From: Conus ventricosus
Taxonomy: Eukaryota; Mollusca; Gastropoda; Neogastropoda; Conidae
Assembly: GCA_018398815.1 (NCBI GenBank)
Contig: CM031601.1
Span: forward strand, 14,214,040-14,274,039
Direction: 5' to 3'
Length of the DNA stretch: 60,000 nucleotides
Each line of letters starts with the position of its first letter. Position 1 is the first letter of the stretch. Below are positions 1 to 14,204 of the stretch, piece by piece. Both the position numbers and the translations under genes were made by a program. Under the pieces are notes generated by a model. That model was not told the origin of the DNA, ran no database searches, and saw nothing but the letters and a program-made list of their open reading frames with translations.

Positions 1-3000
1 ATAACACTCCCCTGGGGACCCCAAAAGCCTGAGCCAGGGGAAACCCCTATAGCACCCCCAAGGGGGAAACACCTACTAGCCCTGCCAGGGGGAAAACCAA
101 ATAGCACTGCCATGGGGACACCTTTTAGAAACTGCCTTGGGGACCCCCCTTTCCTTAAAAAATTTAAAATTTAAAAAAAAAAAAAATAAAATTTTTCCCT
201 TTAAAAATTAAAAAAAAGAACTCCCAAAGGAAAAAACCAAATGGGCATCCATGGGGATCCCTATAGCACAAACCAGGGGGACACCTATCTAGCCCCGGCC
301 AAAGGGGACCCCCTAAGCACGGCCAGGGGGACCCCTAAGCACTGCCATGGGAACCCCATACACTCCCAGGGGGAAAAACCTATCAAGCACTCCCAGGGGA
401 CACCCTATCTACACGGCCAGGGGGGTTTACCTATCTAGCACAAACCAAAGGGGATACCTATAGCACTGCCAGGGGACCCCAAATATAACGGGCCATGGGG
501 ACCCCATAAACACTGCCAGGGGGACCCCTATCTAGCCCTGCCCTGGGACACCTATCTAGCCCGGCCATGGGACACCTTTTAAAACTACCATGGGGACACC
601 TTTTAGCACTCCCAAAGGGGAAAACCCTATAGCACTGTCGAGGGGGCCACCAAACAGCCTGCCAGGGGGAACCAACCTATCGCCCCTGCCAGGGGGAACA
701 CCTACAAAGCACTCCCCAGGGGGACCCCTTTAAGCACGGGCCACGGGACACCTACCTAGCCCCGGTCAGGGGACACCATCAGCCCCGCAAGGGGGAACCC
801 CATACACAAACCAGGGGACCCCCTATCCGCACTGCCGGGGGAAACACCTTAGCACCCCAAATGGGGACACCATAGCACGCCAGGGGGACACATATCAAGC
901 ACACCAGGGGACACCTAAAGAACTCCGGGGATCCCTTTATAGCCCGGCCCAGGGGGGACACCAAAACCATTTCCCATGGGGACACCTATCTAGCACTCCC
1001 AAAGGGGACCCCATACACGGGCCAGGGGAAACCCCTACAAGCCGCCAGGGGGACACCTAACAAACAATTTGCATGGGGACCCAAATCTAACACTGCCAGG
1101 GGGACACCAAACCTAGAAATTGCCAATGGAAAACCTTTTCAGCACGGGTCAGGGGGACACCTATCTGAAACTACCAGGGGGACACCTATCTAGCACCCCA
1201 AAGGGAAACCCCTATCTAGCACGAAGGGGGGACCCTATACACAGTCAGGGGGACACCTATCTAGCACTGGCCAAGGGGGGGGACACCTAACTAAAATGCC
1301 TTGCGGACACCTACTAACACCCCAATGGGGCCCCCTAACTATCATTGCCATAACCCTACCCTAACACTGCCATGGGGAAACACCTATCAACATTGCCAGG
1401 GGGGGGGGGGGGGACACCTATAGCCCGTCATGGTGACACCTAAAGCCTCCCAGGGGGACACCATAAAAGCACTGCCAGGGGGAACACCTATGGGCACTGT
1501 CATGGGACACGAAATCTAGCACTCCCATGGGGAAAACCTATCTAGCACTCCCAGGGGGAACCCCAAAAAGCACGCCATGGGGAAAAACCCTAAAAAACGG
1601 GCCAGGGGGAAACACCTATCTGGCACTCCCGGGGGGGACACCTATAGCATTTGCCAGGGGGACACCTATAGCACTGCCGGGGGGACCCCTTTTAGCACAC
1701 CATGGGACACCTATCTACACTGCCATGGGGACACCTATACACTGCCAGGGGGGCCCCTTCAAACACTGCCTTTGGGGATCCCTTAGCACTGCCAGGGGGA
1801 CCCCTATCAAAACCTGCCAGGGGGACCCCAATAAGCACGCCAGGGGGACACCCAAACTAGCACTCCCATGGGGAAAACCTATCAAACACTGCCATGGGAC
1901 ACCTATCTACATTTCCAGGGGGACCCCCATCTAGCACTGCCAGGGGGAAAACCCATAGCACTGCCAGGGGGACACCTATCAAGCACAACCATGGGGACAC
2001 CTAAAGAACTGCCTTTGGGGAAACAACCTATGCCCCTTCCCATGGGAACCTATCGGGCACTGCCAGGGGGAAACCTACAGCCCCCCCGCCTTTGGGGACA
2101 CCTAAAGCACTGCCAGGGGGGATCCCTATCTAGAACTGCCTTTCCCGGGGGAAAACCTATAGCACTGGAAAGGGGACCCCCTAAAAGAAACCAACCAGGG
2201 GAACACCTATAGCACGCCAGGGGGAACACCTATACACAACCATGGTACACCTATAGCACTCCCCATTTTTGACACCTATACACTCCCGGGGGACACCTAT
2301 CCCCCTTTGCCATGGGGACCCCTATACCCCTACCAGGGGAACACCTATACCCCCCTTTCCCCATGGGACACCTATAGCACAAACCAGGGGCCACCTACCG
2401 CACTCCATGGGGACACCTATAGCACCCCAGGGGGAAACCCCTATAGAAATGCCATGGGGACACCTATAGAAACTAACATAGGACACCTATCGCATTTCCC
2501 CAGGGGACACCTAACACTACCATGGGACACCATCGCACTCCCATGGGACACCTAAAAAGCACACCATGGGAAAAACCTTTTGGGCACGGGCCGGGGGGAC
2601 AACCATACCCTGCCATGGGGGAAACCTACAGCACTGCCATGGGGGCCCCCTCAGCACTGCCGGGGGGAAAACCTTTTAGCACTCCCAGGGGACACCTATC
2701 GCACTGCCAGGGGGACACCCATAGCACTGCCATGGGGACACCTACACCCACTGCCATGGGGACACCAAATTGCACTGCCACGGGGAACCCCTACACACCC
2801 CAAAGGGGGACACCAATAGGGGGGGGCAATGGGGGAACCATCTAGCACACCATGGGGCCCCAAATAGCACGCCATGGGGACCCCCAAATCTACACTCCCA
2901 AAGGGACACCTATCTAGCCCGCCTTTGGGACACAAAAAAAGCACTGCCATGGGGACACCTATAGCACTACCAGGGGGACACCTAAAAAGCCCCCATGGGG

Positions 3001-6000
3001 ACACCCCCAGCCTCCCAAAGGGACCTTTAACTAACACCCCAGGGGAACACCTACCTAGCTTTGCCAGGGGGGACCCCATAAGGGCATTTGCCATGGGGAC
3101 ACCTATAGCACGCCAGGGGACACCAATCTACATGCCATGGGGACACCTCACACCCCCTTGGGAGACTTATCTAGCACAAACCTGGGGCCCCAATAGCCCC
3201 TCCCCATGGGGACACCTATCAAAAACATTTCCCATGGGAACACCTAACAAACCCTTTTGCCAGGGGGAAACACCATCTACCCACCCCAAGGGGACCCTAT
3301 AGCACGTCATGGTGACCCCTATCTAGCACTCCCAAAGGGGATCCCTATCTAGTACGCCAGGGGACACCTATAGCCCTGCCCCATGGGACCCCTAACTGGG
3401 CCACTCCCAAGGGCCCACCAAATTTTGCATTTGCCAGGGGGACACCAAAATTGCACTGTCAGGGTGACACCATCTACACTGCCATGGGGCCCCTTATCTA
3501 CCCAACACCATGGGGACACCTATACACCCCGGGGGGGGACACCTATCAACATTTCCCAGGGGGACACCTTTTCTAGCACTCCCCAGGGGAACACCGTAGC
3601 ATTGCCGGGGGACACCTATTTTTAGCACTGCCAGGGGGAAAACCAAAAAGCACTGCCAGGGGGGCACCGGGCTGGGCACGCCAGGGGGATCCCTATGGGA
3701 CTGCCAGGGGGACCCCTATCTGCACTGCCAGGGGGAACCCAATACGGGGGCCATGGGGACACCTTTTCAAAGCACGCCAGGGGGCCCACCTATCTAGCAC
3801 TGCCATGTGGACCCTACGCACTGCCAGGGGGACCCCCTATCAGCACTCCCAGGGGGAACACCTATAGCACGCCTTTGGGGAAACCCCTAAACACGCCAGG
3901 GGGAACCACCTACTAGCACCCCCTGGGGACACCTATCTAGCACTGCCATGGGACACCTAAGCCCCCTTGCCATTGGGACAACCTATAACACGCCTTTGGG
4001 GAAAACCTATCTGGATTTCCCATGGGGACACCTACAGCACTGCCATGGGGACACCAAAAGGGCACTGCCAGGGGGGATACCTATCAGAAACCTCCCAAAG
4101 GGCCGGGGGAACCCTTTATAGCACGGGAAAGGGGGGACACCAAAAGCACTACCAGGGGGAAAAACCTTTTACATTTCCCCTTTGGGACACCTATAGAAAC
4201 TACCATGGGGACCCCATACACTCCCCTTGGACACCATGGCCCTCCCCGGGGGACACCTATAGCCCTGCCAGGGACAACCTATAGCACAAACCAGGGGAAA
4301 CCCCATAGCACGGGCCATGGGGACACCTAAAAGCACTACCATGGGGAAAACCTATCGCACTGCCAGGGGGCCCCCTTTGGGCACGCAAGGGGGACACCTA
4401 CAGCACTCCAGGGGGGACCCCAAATGGGCACTCCCAGGGGGACCCTTCGAAACTGCCATGGGGGACACCTAAAAGCACGGGGGGGCCATGGGGGACCCAC
4501 AGCACTGCCCAAGGGGACACCTATCTAGCACGCCAGGGGGACACCTATACACTCCCCATGGGGGAGAACCAATCTACACAAACCAGGGGCACCAAAACAC
4601 TGCCTTTAAAAACCACCTATCTACACTGCAATGGGGACACCTACCCTAGCACGGGCCATGGGAAAATCTATCAGCACTCCCCGGGGGCCCAACCTATAAA
4701 ACAACCAAGGGGGACACCTATCTAAAATGCCAGGGGGACCCCAAACTAGAAACTGCCATGGGACACTATCAAACACTCCCCAGGGGAAACCTAACTAGAA
4801 ATTCCCAAATGGGGACACCAATCTACACTGCCCATGGGGACACCTATAGCCCCCCCCAGGGGAAATTACCAAACCTAGCACGGCCCAGGGGGAACACCAT
4901 AGCACTCCCCGGGGGAATTTATCACCCACACCATGGGCCCCAAAAAGCATTTCCCAAAAGGGGGGACCCCAAAATCTAGCACGCCCAAGGGAAAACCCTC
5001 TAGCACTGCCTGGGGACACCAATCTAGCACTCCCATGGGGACACCAATCTAGCACTACAGGGGGCCCGCTATCTAGCCTATCAAACCCTTTGCCATGGGG
5101 AAAACCCTGTCTAGCACTGCCAGGGGGAAAACCTACTAGCCAAACCAAAGGGGGAAAACCCTATCGGGCACTGCAATGGGCACACCTATCCCCTTTGGCC
5201 CAGGGGGAAACCCCTTTTCTAGCACTCCCATGGGGACACCAAACTAGCACTGCCCAGGGGGATACCTATCTAACACTCCCCAGGGGGAACCACCTTTTTC
5301 TGCACGGCCAGGGGAAAACCCTATCTAACACCCCCAAGGGGAAAACCAAACTAACCTTTGGGCCATGGGGACACCAAACAAGCACTGCCATGGGGACACT
5401 TTCTAGCATTTGCCATGGGACACCAATCTAGAAACTGCTATGGGGCCACCAAAACCACTCCCCTTGGGGGCCCCTATCAAAGCACGGGCCGGGGGCCCCC
5501 AAACTAGCACGGGCCAAAGGGGATACCAATACCTGCCATGGGGATCCCTTTTACACTGCCAGGGGGGACACCAAACCTAGCATTTCCCCATGGGGGACAA
5601 CCTATAGCACTGCCATGGGAAAAAAAAAAAAAAAAAAACCCAAAACCCTAGAAAACGGGCCCAGGGGGACACCTATCTAGCCCTCCCCAAGGGGACACCA
5701 AATCTAGCACTCCCAATGGGGCACCTATAGCCTGCCAGGGGACCCCAATGCACGGGCCATGGGGACATATATAGCACCCCCGGGGGGACCCCCAACAGCA
5801 CTGCCATGGGGACACCATCTAGCACTCCCAAATGGGGACACCTATCTAGCAAAAACCTGGGGACCCCTATCTAGCACTAAAAAGGGGGGACCCCTATCTA
5901 GAAATTTCCCAGGGGACCCTATACCACAGCCAGGGGAAACCACCTATCAGCACTCCCTGGGGACAACTTTTCTAGCACTGCCAGGGGGCACCAAAAATTT

Positions 6001-9000
6001 TTTAAGCATTTCCAGGGGGACCCCAATCTACACTCCCAAGGGGCACACCTATAACACTGCCAGGGGGACACCTACCCCACCGGGCCAGGGGGAAAAACCT
6101 AACAAAAATGCCAGGGGATACCTATCAAACACTGCCAGGGGAACACCTATCTAGCACTACCAGGGGTTTCCATAGCACCCCAAGGGGCCCAAATAGCCCT
6201 CCCCAGGGGAAACACCTATAACACTGCCTTTGGGGACACCTATCAAAGCACGGGCCACGGGAAAACCTACTACACTCCCAAAGGGGACACCTATGCACCC
6301 CATGGGACAACCAAAAACCCCTACCAGGGGGACACCTATACCCTGCATAGGGACACCTATCGCACTGCCCCCGGGGACACCTACTAGCATCCCAAAGGGG
6401 ACACCAACACTGCCAGGGGGACCCCTTAAATTTAGCACTGTCAGGGGGCCCAACCAAATCTACACTGAAAGGGGGGAAAAACCAAAAACCACTGCCAGGG
6501 GGACACCTATCTAGCACTCCATGGGACACCTATAGCACTCCCAGGGGGAACCTTGGGAAACTGCCACGGGACACTTCTACCCACGCCCAAAGGGGACACC
6601 TATATACGCCATGGGATACCTATCCCCACTGCCGGGGGGGGACCCCAATACACGGCCATGGGGCCCACCTATCAAAAGGCACCCCCGGGGACCCCCTATA
6701 GCACTGCCATGGGACACCAATCTAGCACTCCCCAAGGGGAAACCCTAACAAACCCTCCCCATGGAGACCCTATCAAACCACGCCAGGGGGACCCTCACAA
6801 CATTCCCAATGGGGCCACCTATCAAAGCACTCCCCGGGGGACCCCTTTTTCTAGCACACCAGGGGGAAACCAAATCTAGCACTACCTTTTTGGGAAAACC
6901 TATCGGGGGGGGGCACTGAAAGGGGGGACACCTAAACACTGCCTTTGGGGACACCTATCTAGCACGGGCCTTGGGGACCCCTAACACCCAGGGCCATGCG
7001 GACACCTTTTAAAACACGGGAAATGGGACACCTAACACATTCCCTGGGGCCCACCAACTAGCACTGCCAGGGGGACACCAATAGAAAACGCATGGTGACA
7101 CCTATCAAGCACGCCAGGGGTACACCAATTAGCACCCCAAAGGGGAACGCCATCGCACTGCCTGGGACCCCCTATGGGCCCTCCCCATGGGACCACAAAA
7201 CACTGCCATGGGGACACCAAAGCACACCAGGGGGACACCTAGCGAAACTCCCAAATGGGAAACTATAGCACTACCGGGGGAAACCACCTATACACGCCAG
7301 GGGGACCCTTTTGGGCACTAAAAGGGGGAAAACCTACGCCCTCCCCGGGGACACCTATAGCACTCCCAAAGGGGCCCAACCCAAACCCGCAGGGGCCAGG
7401 GGGCCCCCTATAGCACAAACCATGGGACACCTATCGCACTGCCAGGGGGAAAACCTATAGCACTCCCAGGGGGACCCCTACAGCCCCCTCCCAAATGGGG
7501 AAACCTATAAAACGCCAGGGACACCTATCGCACTCCCATGGGGACACCTATAGCACTCCCAAGGGGACACCTCCACGGCCAGGGGGACACCTATAGCACG
7601 CCCACTGGACACCAATCTAACTGCCAGGGGACCCTATAGCACCCCATGGGGATACCTATCTGGGCCTGCCATGGAGACACCAAAAGCACTCCCGGGGATA
7701 CCTACCCAGCACAAACCAAAGGGGCCCACCAATAGCACTCCCAGGGGACACCTATCTAGCACTCCCCAAAGGGACCCCTATCAGCAAGCCGGGGACCCCT
7801 ATCAAGCTCGCCATGGGGACCCCTATCTAGCACAACCAGGGGGACACCTATCTAGAAACTATCTACACGGGGCCATGGGGAAAAACCTTCTAGCACTCCA
7901 TGGGGCACCATCAAGGGCCACAACCAGGGGGGACCCCTTTACCCAAGCACTGGTGGGCACACCCTATAACACTCCCCGGGGAACATCTACCAGCACCCCA
8001 GGGGGAAAAACCGAACTAGCACGGCCAAAGGGGAAAAACCTTTACAACCACCCCCAGGGAACACCTATCTAGAAATGCCATGGGAACACCTATCTAACAC
8101 TGCCATGGGCCCAACCTTTAACACCATTCCCGGGGGGAAACACCTATCAGCCCGCCAGGGGGAAAACCTAAAACGGGGGCCAGGGGGGCACCTATCTACA
8201 CGGCCAGGGGGACACCTATACCCTCCCAAATGGGGGCACCATCTAGCACTCCCCCCCCAATGGGGTTCCCTATAGCACTCCCAGGGGGACCCCTTTAACT
8301 AGCACTCCCATGGGGAAAACCCAATACACTCCCGGGGAACACCTATTTTAGCCTGCATGGGGACACCAAACTAGCACCCCTTTGGGGACCCCCTTGCCCT
8401 AGCACTGCCAGGGGGACACCTATCTACACGGCCATGGAAAACCTATCTACCCTGCCATGGGGTTTCCTAAAGCACTCCCATGGGGATACCTATACACTCC
8501 CCAGGGGGACACCAAACTAGCACTGCCAGGGGGACCCCCAAACAAACACTCCCAAAGGGGAACCATCAAACCACTCCCATGGGGACACCTACCCTTAGCC
8601 GGCCATTGGGACCCCAAAAGAAAGGCCAGGGGGACATAAAAAAGCACTCCCAGGGGGAAACCTACAGAAACTCCCAAGGGGACACCTATCAGTTTTGGGC
8701 CAGGGGGAAACCCCAAATTTTTGCACTACCAGGGGGACACAAACCCAAGCACCCCCCATGGGACACCTATCTAGAAACTACCATGGGGACCCAATACCAC
8801 AGCCAGGGGAAACACCTATCTAGCACTCCATGGGGGACACCCAAATCTAGCACTAGCCAGGGGGACCCCCTATAGCACTGCCCGGGTGACACCTACAGCA
8901 CTGCTAGGGGGGACCCCCATAGCACTGCCAGGGGGGGGCCCACCTATCTAGCACTCCCAAAGGGGGACACCTATCAACACCCCCAGGGGAAAAACCTAAA

Positions 9001-12000
9001 AGCACTTCCATGGGGATACCTATAGAACTGTCATGGGACACCTATCTAGCACTGCCATGGGGACACCTATAGCACGGCCAGGGGAAACCCCCTATTTTCC
9101 ACTGCCAGGGGGACACCTATCGGGCCCAACGGGCCAAAGGGGACCCCCCTTTCAAGCACTCCCAAAGGGGACCCCTATCTAGCACTGCCATGGGGACACC
9201 TAAAGAAAACTGCCATTGGGCCCACCAAAAACACGGGGGGGGGGGCCAGGGGGAAACACCTATCGGACTGCCATGGGGACACCCAAACAGCACGGGCCAG
9301 GGGGAAAAACCCCCTATCTGGCACTGCCATGGGGAAACCTTTAAACTCCCAAAGGGGATACCAAATTGCACTGGCAGGGGATACCTATGCACGGCCAGGG
9401 GGAAAAACCAAATTGAAACGGGCAGGGGGACACCTATAGAACTACCAGGGAAACCCACCTATAGCACTCCCAAAGGGGAAAAACCTATAGCACTCCCAAA
9501 GGGGAAACACCTATCGCACGCCATGGGGACACCTATAGCACGCCAGGGGGACACCTACAGCACTGCCATGGGGACACCTATCTAGCACTGCCATGGGGAC
9601 ACCAAACTACACTACCAGGGGGACACCTATCTAGCACTACCAGGGAACACCTATACCCCCACCCGGGGGGCCACCTATCTAACTGCCCTGGGGACACCAA
9701 AACTAGAAATTTTCCAGGGGGAAACCACCTATCCCCCCTTTTCAGGGGGACACCTATCTAGCACTGCCAGGGGAACACCTATAGCCCCTGCCATGGGGCC
9801 CCCTATACACTGAAAAGGGATACCTATAGCACTCCCAAAGGGGCCCCCCTATTTTAACCCACTCCCATGGTGATACCTATAGCACTGCCGGGGGACACCT
9901 ATAGCACCCCAGGGGGACCCTATAGCACTGCCATGGGGACACCTATCTAGCCCAAAACCAGGGGACACCCAATAGCCACAAAACAGGGGGTTTACCTAAA
10001 GCACGCCGGGGGACACCTATCACTCCCATGGTGACAACCTATAGAAACTCCCAAAGGGGAACCCTATCTAGCACTACCATGGGGAAAACCTATCTAGCAC
10101 GCCAGGTGCCCACCTATAGCACTGCCAAGGGAACCCCTATAGCACTCCCAAAGGTGACACCTATCAGCACAAACCATGGTGACCCCAAATCGCACTGCCA
10201 GGTGACACCTAAAACACTGCCAGGGGGCCCACCAATGCACGCCAGGTGACACCTTAGCACTGCCATGGTATACCTAAAGCCTGCCATGGGACACCTAAAG
10301 CACGGGCCATGGGGACATATATAGCACGCCATGGCGAAAACCTACAGCACTGCCAGGGGAAACACCTATCAGCATTTGCCATGGGGACACCTATCTACAC
10401 AAACCGGGGGGAAAACCATCTAGCACAAACCATGGGGACACCTATCCCAAAAGCCATGGGAACACCTATCAAAGCACTCCCAGGGGGACACCTAACCCTA
10501 GCACGCCAGGGGGGACACCTTCTAGCACAAACCAAAGGAAAACCTTCCCCTAGCACCCCAATGGGCACACCTAAAACACGCCTTTGGGCCCTAATTTGCA
10601 CTGCCATGGGGACACCTATCAGCACTCCCATGGGGACACCTATCTAACCCCGCCAGGGACACCAAACCCTAGCTTTCCGGGGACACCTATCTAGCACTGC
10701 CATGGGGAAAACCTATAGCACTGTCATGGTGACACCAAACCTAGCACTGTTTAGGGGGACCCCCAAAAAAGCAACCCCAGGGGGACAACCTATCTAGCAC
10801 TGCCAGGGGGACACCTACTAGCACTGCCATGGGGAAACCAATATAGAAACTCCCAAATGGGGGATACATATAGCATGCCATGGGACACCTATCTAGCACA
10901 TCCAGGGGGAAAAACCTATAGAAACGGGCCATGGAACACCTATCAAAGCACGGCCTTTGGGGAAAACCTACTAGCCCCCCAAAGGGACACCAAATCTAGA
11001 AACGGGCCGGGGGAAAACCTATAGCCTGCCATTGGGACACCAATAGAAACGCCATGGGAAAAAACCTATCTGCATTTGGCCATGGGGACCCTCCAGCACC
11101 CCCGGGGGAAACACCTACCCTGGCACTCCCATGGGGCACCAAATTCACCCAGGGGTTTACCATTGCCTGGCATGAGATACCTATTGAAACTGCCAGGGGG
11201 AAAACCTATGCACTGGCATGGGGTACCCCTTTAAAGTCCTACCATGGGAACACCTATCCCCTGCCATGGGGATACCTATAGCACTGCCATGGGGACACCA
11301 AAACCGCAGGGGCCCGGGGGAAAACCTATAGTACTGCCATGGGGACCCTACAGAAACTGCCATGGGACACCTATCTAGCACCCCAGGGGGCCACCTATCT
11401 AGCACAACCAGGGGGACACCTACTGGGCACACCAGGGGGACCCCTAAACCAAAAGCCATGGGGACCCTATCTAGACTGTCAGGGGACACCTTCTAGCTTT
11501 TTCCCCAATGGGGACACTACCCTAGCACTTTCATGGGGACCCCTTTTATCACCCTTTGCCATGGGAACACCAAACCCAACTGCCATGGGGACACCAAATT
11601 GCACTCCCATGGGGTAACCCAAAACACTGCCATGGGGCCCACCTATATCATTTGCCAGGGGGAAAACCTATAGCCGGCCAGGGGGTCACCTATCTACACT
11701 CCCGGGGGGGAAAACCTATAGCACGCCTTTGGGGGATACCTATACCCCTCCCCATGGGGACCCTATGGCACCCCAGGGGAAACACCTATAGCACCCCAAA
11801 GGGGACCCCCTATCTAGCACCCCCAGGGGGACCCCTACTAGCACCCATGGTGCCCAACCTATAGCACTCCCCCAAAAGGGGAAACCTATGCACTGCCATG
11901 GGGGACACCAACTAGCACAAAAAAGGGACACCATCGCACGGGCCATGGGGGACACCAAAATAGCACGGCCGGGGGTGACACCTATAGCCCCCTCCCAAAT

Positions 12001-12357
12001 GGATACCTATAGCACTCCCAAAGGTGACACCTAAACACTGCCATGGTGCACCTATAGCACTGCCATGGGGACCCCTATAGCCCTCCCCGGGGGAAAACCT
12101 ACTAGCACAAACCAGGGGGATCCCTTTCACACACCAGGGAAATCCCCTTCGCACTCCCAAAGGGGGGACACCTATAGAAACTGCCAGGGACACCTATAGC
12201 ACTCCCAAAGGGGAAAACCTATAGCCCGGGCCATGGGGACCCCAATCGGGCACTACCATGGGGGACACCTATTTTGCCCCTACCAGGGGGGACATCAATA
12301 CACTGCAGGGGGACACCTAAATGGCACCCAAGGGGGCAACCTATAGCACTCCCTTGG
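1..12357. repeat. Satellite A: 23-27 bp tandem array
   Basis: More than 450 imperfect copies follow one another from the first base. Each copy reads roughly as GCACTGCCATGG or GCACTGCCAGGG, then GGGACACC, then TATCTA or TATA. The CCATGG core is a 6 bp palindrome. Copies differ mainly by runs such as AAA, TTT, GGG and CCC replacing single bases (CCCAAAGGGG, GCCTTTGGGG, CACGGGCC). A minority keep GGTGACACC, notably around 10,020-10,270, and this is probably closer to the real monomer. Peptides such as Gly-Thr-Pro-Ile repeats read from it in several frames are by-products of a stop-poor repeat, not proteins. The array continues beyond the left window edge. Confidence 0.95.
148..238. other. A/T homopolymer interruption in satellite A
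   Basis: About 90 bases of A and T runs replace three or four monomers near the array start. No recognisable sequence is present. It is either a short inserted A/T tract or an assembly error of the kind seen throughout the first 19 kb. Confidence 0.6.
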
Positions 12358-12498
12358 GGACGGGACATTTGGGCACAGACCTGGAAAAGGGGCACAGAGG
12401 GGGCCCACGGGGAACAAAACCGGGACACGGGCACACCCCGGAATTTGGGCACAGAACCGGACACGGGGCACAGACCCGGAAAAAGGGGCACACCCCCA
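12358..12498. repeat. Short GGGCACAGACC-type linker repeat
   Basis: About six degenerate copies of a 16-24 bp unit built on GGGCACAG or GGGACACGG and ACCCGGA lie exactly between satellites A and C. The motif differs from both neighbours. Open frames here are repeat-derived. Confidence 0.6.
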
Positions 12499-13870
12499 AA
12501 CCTACATTCCTTCCCCCTTCACCCTTATGAACTCTCCCCCCCCCCCTTTCCCCCTTTTTCCCACACCAAACTACAATCCTTCCCCATTCCCCTCTTAGAA
12601 TTTCCCCCCCCCCACCCCCCCCCCTTTTCCACACCTTAAACCCAACCCTTCCCATTCCCCTTTTTAACCTCCCCCCCCCCACCCCCCCCCCTTTCACACC
12701 TATCTACAACCTTTTCCATTCCCTTTTATGAACTCCCCCCCCCCTCCCCCCTTTTCACACCCAAACTAAATCCTTGCCTTTCCCCCTCTTATGAATTTCC
12801 CCCCCCCCCCCCCCCCCCCCCTTTTTCCCACACCTACTACAATCCTTGCCCTTCGCCCTCTTAGAACTTTTCCCCCCCCCGCCCCCCCCCCCCCCCCCCC
12901 CCCCGCCCCCTTCCCCCTTTTGACCCCCATCACAATCCTTCCCAAATTCCCCCTTTTTAAAACTCTCCCCCCCCCCCTTTTCAAAACCAATCTACAATCC
13001 TTGCCTTTTCGCCTTTTATTAACTCCCCCCCCCTCCCCCTTTTTCAAAAACCTATCCACAATTTTTTTGCCATCCCCGCCCTTATAACTCTCCTCCCCCC
13101 CCCCTCCCACCCCTTTCACACCTTTTCTACAACCCTTTGGGCCTTTCCCCTTTTTTTAAAACTCACCCCCCCCCCCAACCCCCCCCCCCCCCCTTTTCCA
13201 CCAATCTAAAAACCTTTCCCCTTCCCTTTATGAACCCCTCCCCCCCTCACCCCTTTTAAAACACCTACTACAATCCCCCCTTTCGCCCCCTTATAACTCC
13301 CCCCCCCCCCCCACCCCTTCCCCTTTTTCCCCACCTATCTACAATCCTTCCCTTTCCCTTTTATAAACCCTCTCCCCCCCCCCCACCCCCCCCCCTTTTC
13401 ACACCTATCTACAATCCTTGCCTCTTATAAAACTCTCCCCCCCCCCCCATCCCCCTTTTCACACCTATCTACAATCCTTCCTTTTTCCGCCTCTTATGAA
13501 CTCCCCCTCCCTCCCCCCCCCCCCTTCCCCCCCCTTTTCACACCTATCTAAAATTTTTTGCCTTTTCCCCCTCTTATAACTCCCCCCCCCCCCACCCCCC
13601 CCCTTTTCACACCTATAAACAACCCTTTGGGCCCTTTCCCCCTTTTATAAAACTCCCCCCTCCCCCCCCCCCCCCCCCCCCTTTTTAAACACCTATCAAA
13701 ACCCCTTGGCCTTTTCGTCGTTTTTTAAACTTTTTCCCCCCCCCCCCCCCCCCTTTTCCACACCACCCTACAATCCTTGCCATTCGCCTCTCATGAACCC
13801 CTCCCCCCCCCTTTCCCCCCCTTAACCACACCTATTAAAATCCGGCCATTGGGGCCTTTTATAACTCCCC
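12499..13870. repeat. Satellite C: about 66 bp tandem array with poly-C tracts
   Basis: About 20 copies occur of a unit that begins CACACCTATCTACAATCC, continues with TTGCC and a TTTCCCCCTCTTATGAACT segment, and ends in a 10-30 base C run. Unit starts lie near 12,694, 12,829, 13,332, 13,399, 13,459 and 13,538, giving a spacing of about 60-80 bp that depends on C-run length. The best-preserved units are at 13,330-13,480. Confidence 0.85.
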
Positions 13871-14204
13871 CTCTAGATCCTCCCCCCCCTCCTCCTTCGC
13901 TTCCCCTCCCTTTGGCCACTGAAAGGTTTAAAAATTTTTTCCAGAATGGATATAACCTGTGAGGGGCCCTTCCCAAAAAATTTCTGTCTCCCCTTCCCCC
14001 CCCCCCCCCCCCCCCCCCCCCCATCCCCCCCCCCTCCCCTTCCCCAACTACCCCCAGCCCTCTTTTTTCCCCGTAATACGTTTAAAATTTCTGAAACCAT
14101 CCCAAACCAAAAGACGACATTTCCTCCCTTTCCCCCTTTCTGCCCCCTCCATCCCCACTCCGGGCCCCCTCCTGTCCCCCCAAAACCCAAACCCCGCCAC
14201 TCCC
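13871..14204. other. C-rich boundary between satellites C and B
   Basis: Non-repetitive but low-complexity sequence with a C run near 14,000-14,035. The pieces around 13,920-13,990 and 14,060-14,125 look like real complex sequence but match no family I know. Long open frames crossing it on both strands are extensions of the stop-free CT satellite. Confidence 0.5.

Noticed and set aside
241..12193. Dozens of 60-135 codon frames of Gly-Thr-Pro-Ile or Val-Leu-Asp-Arg repeats
   Set aside because: Translations of satellite A in several frames; present on both strands at once.
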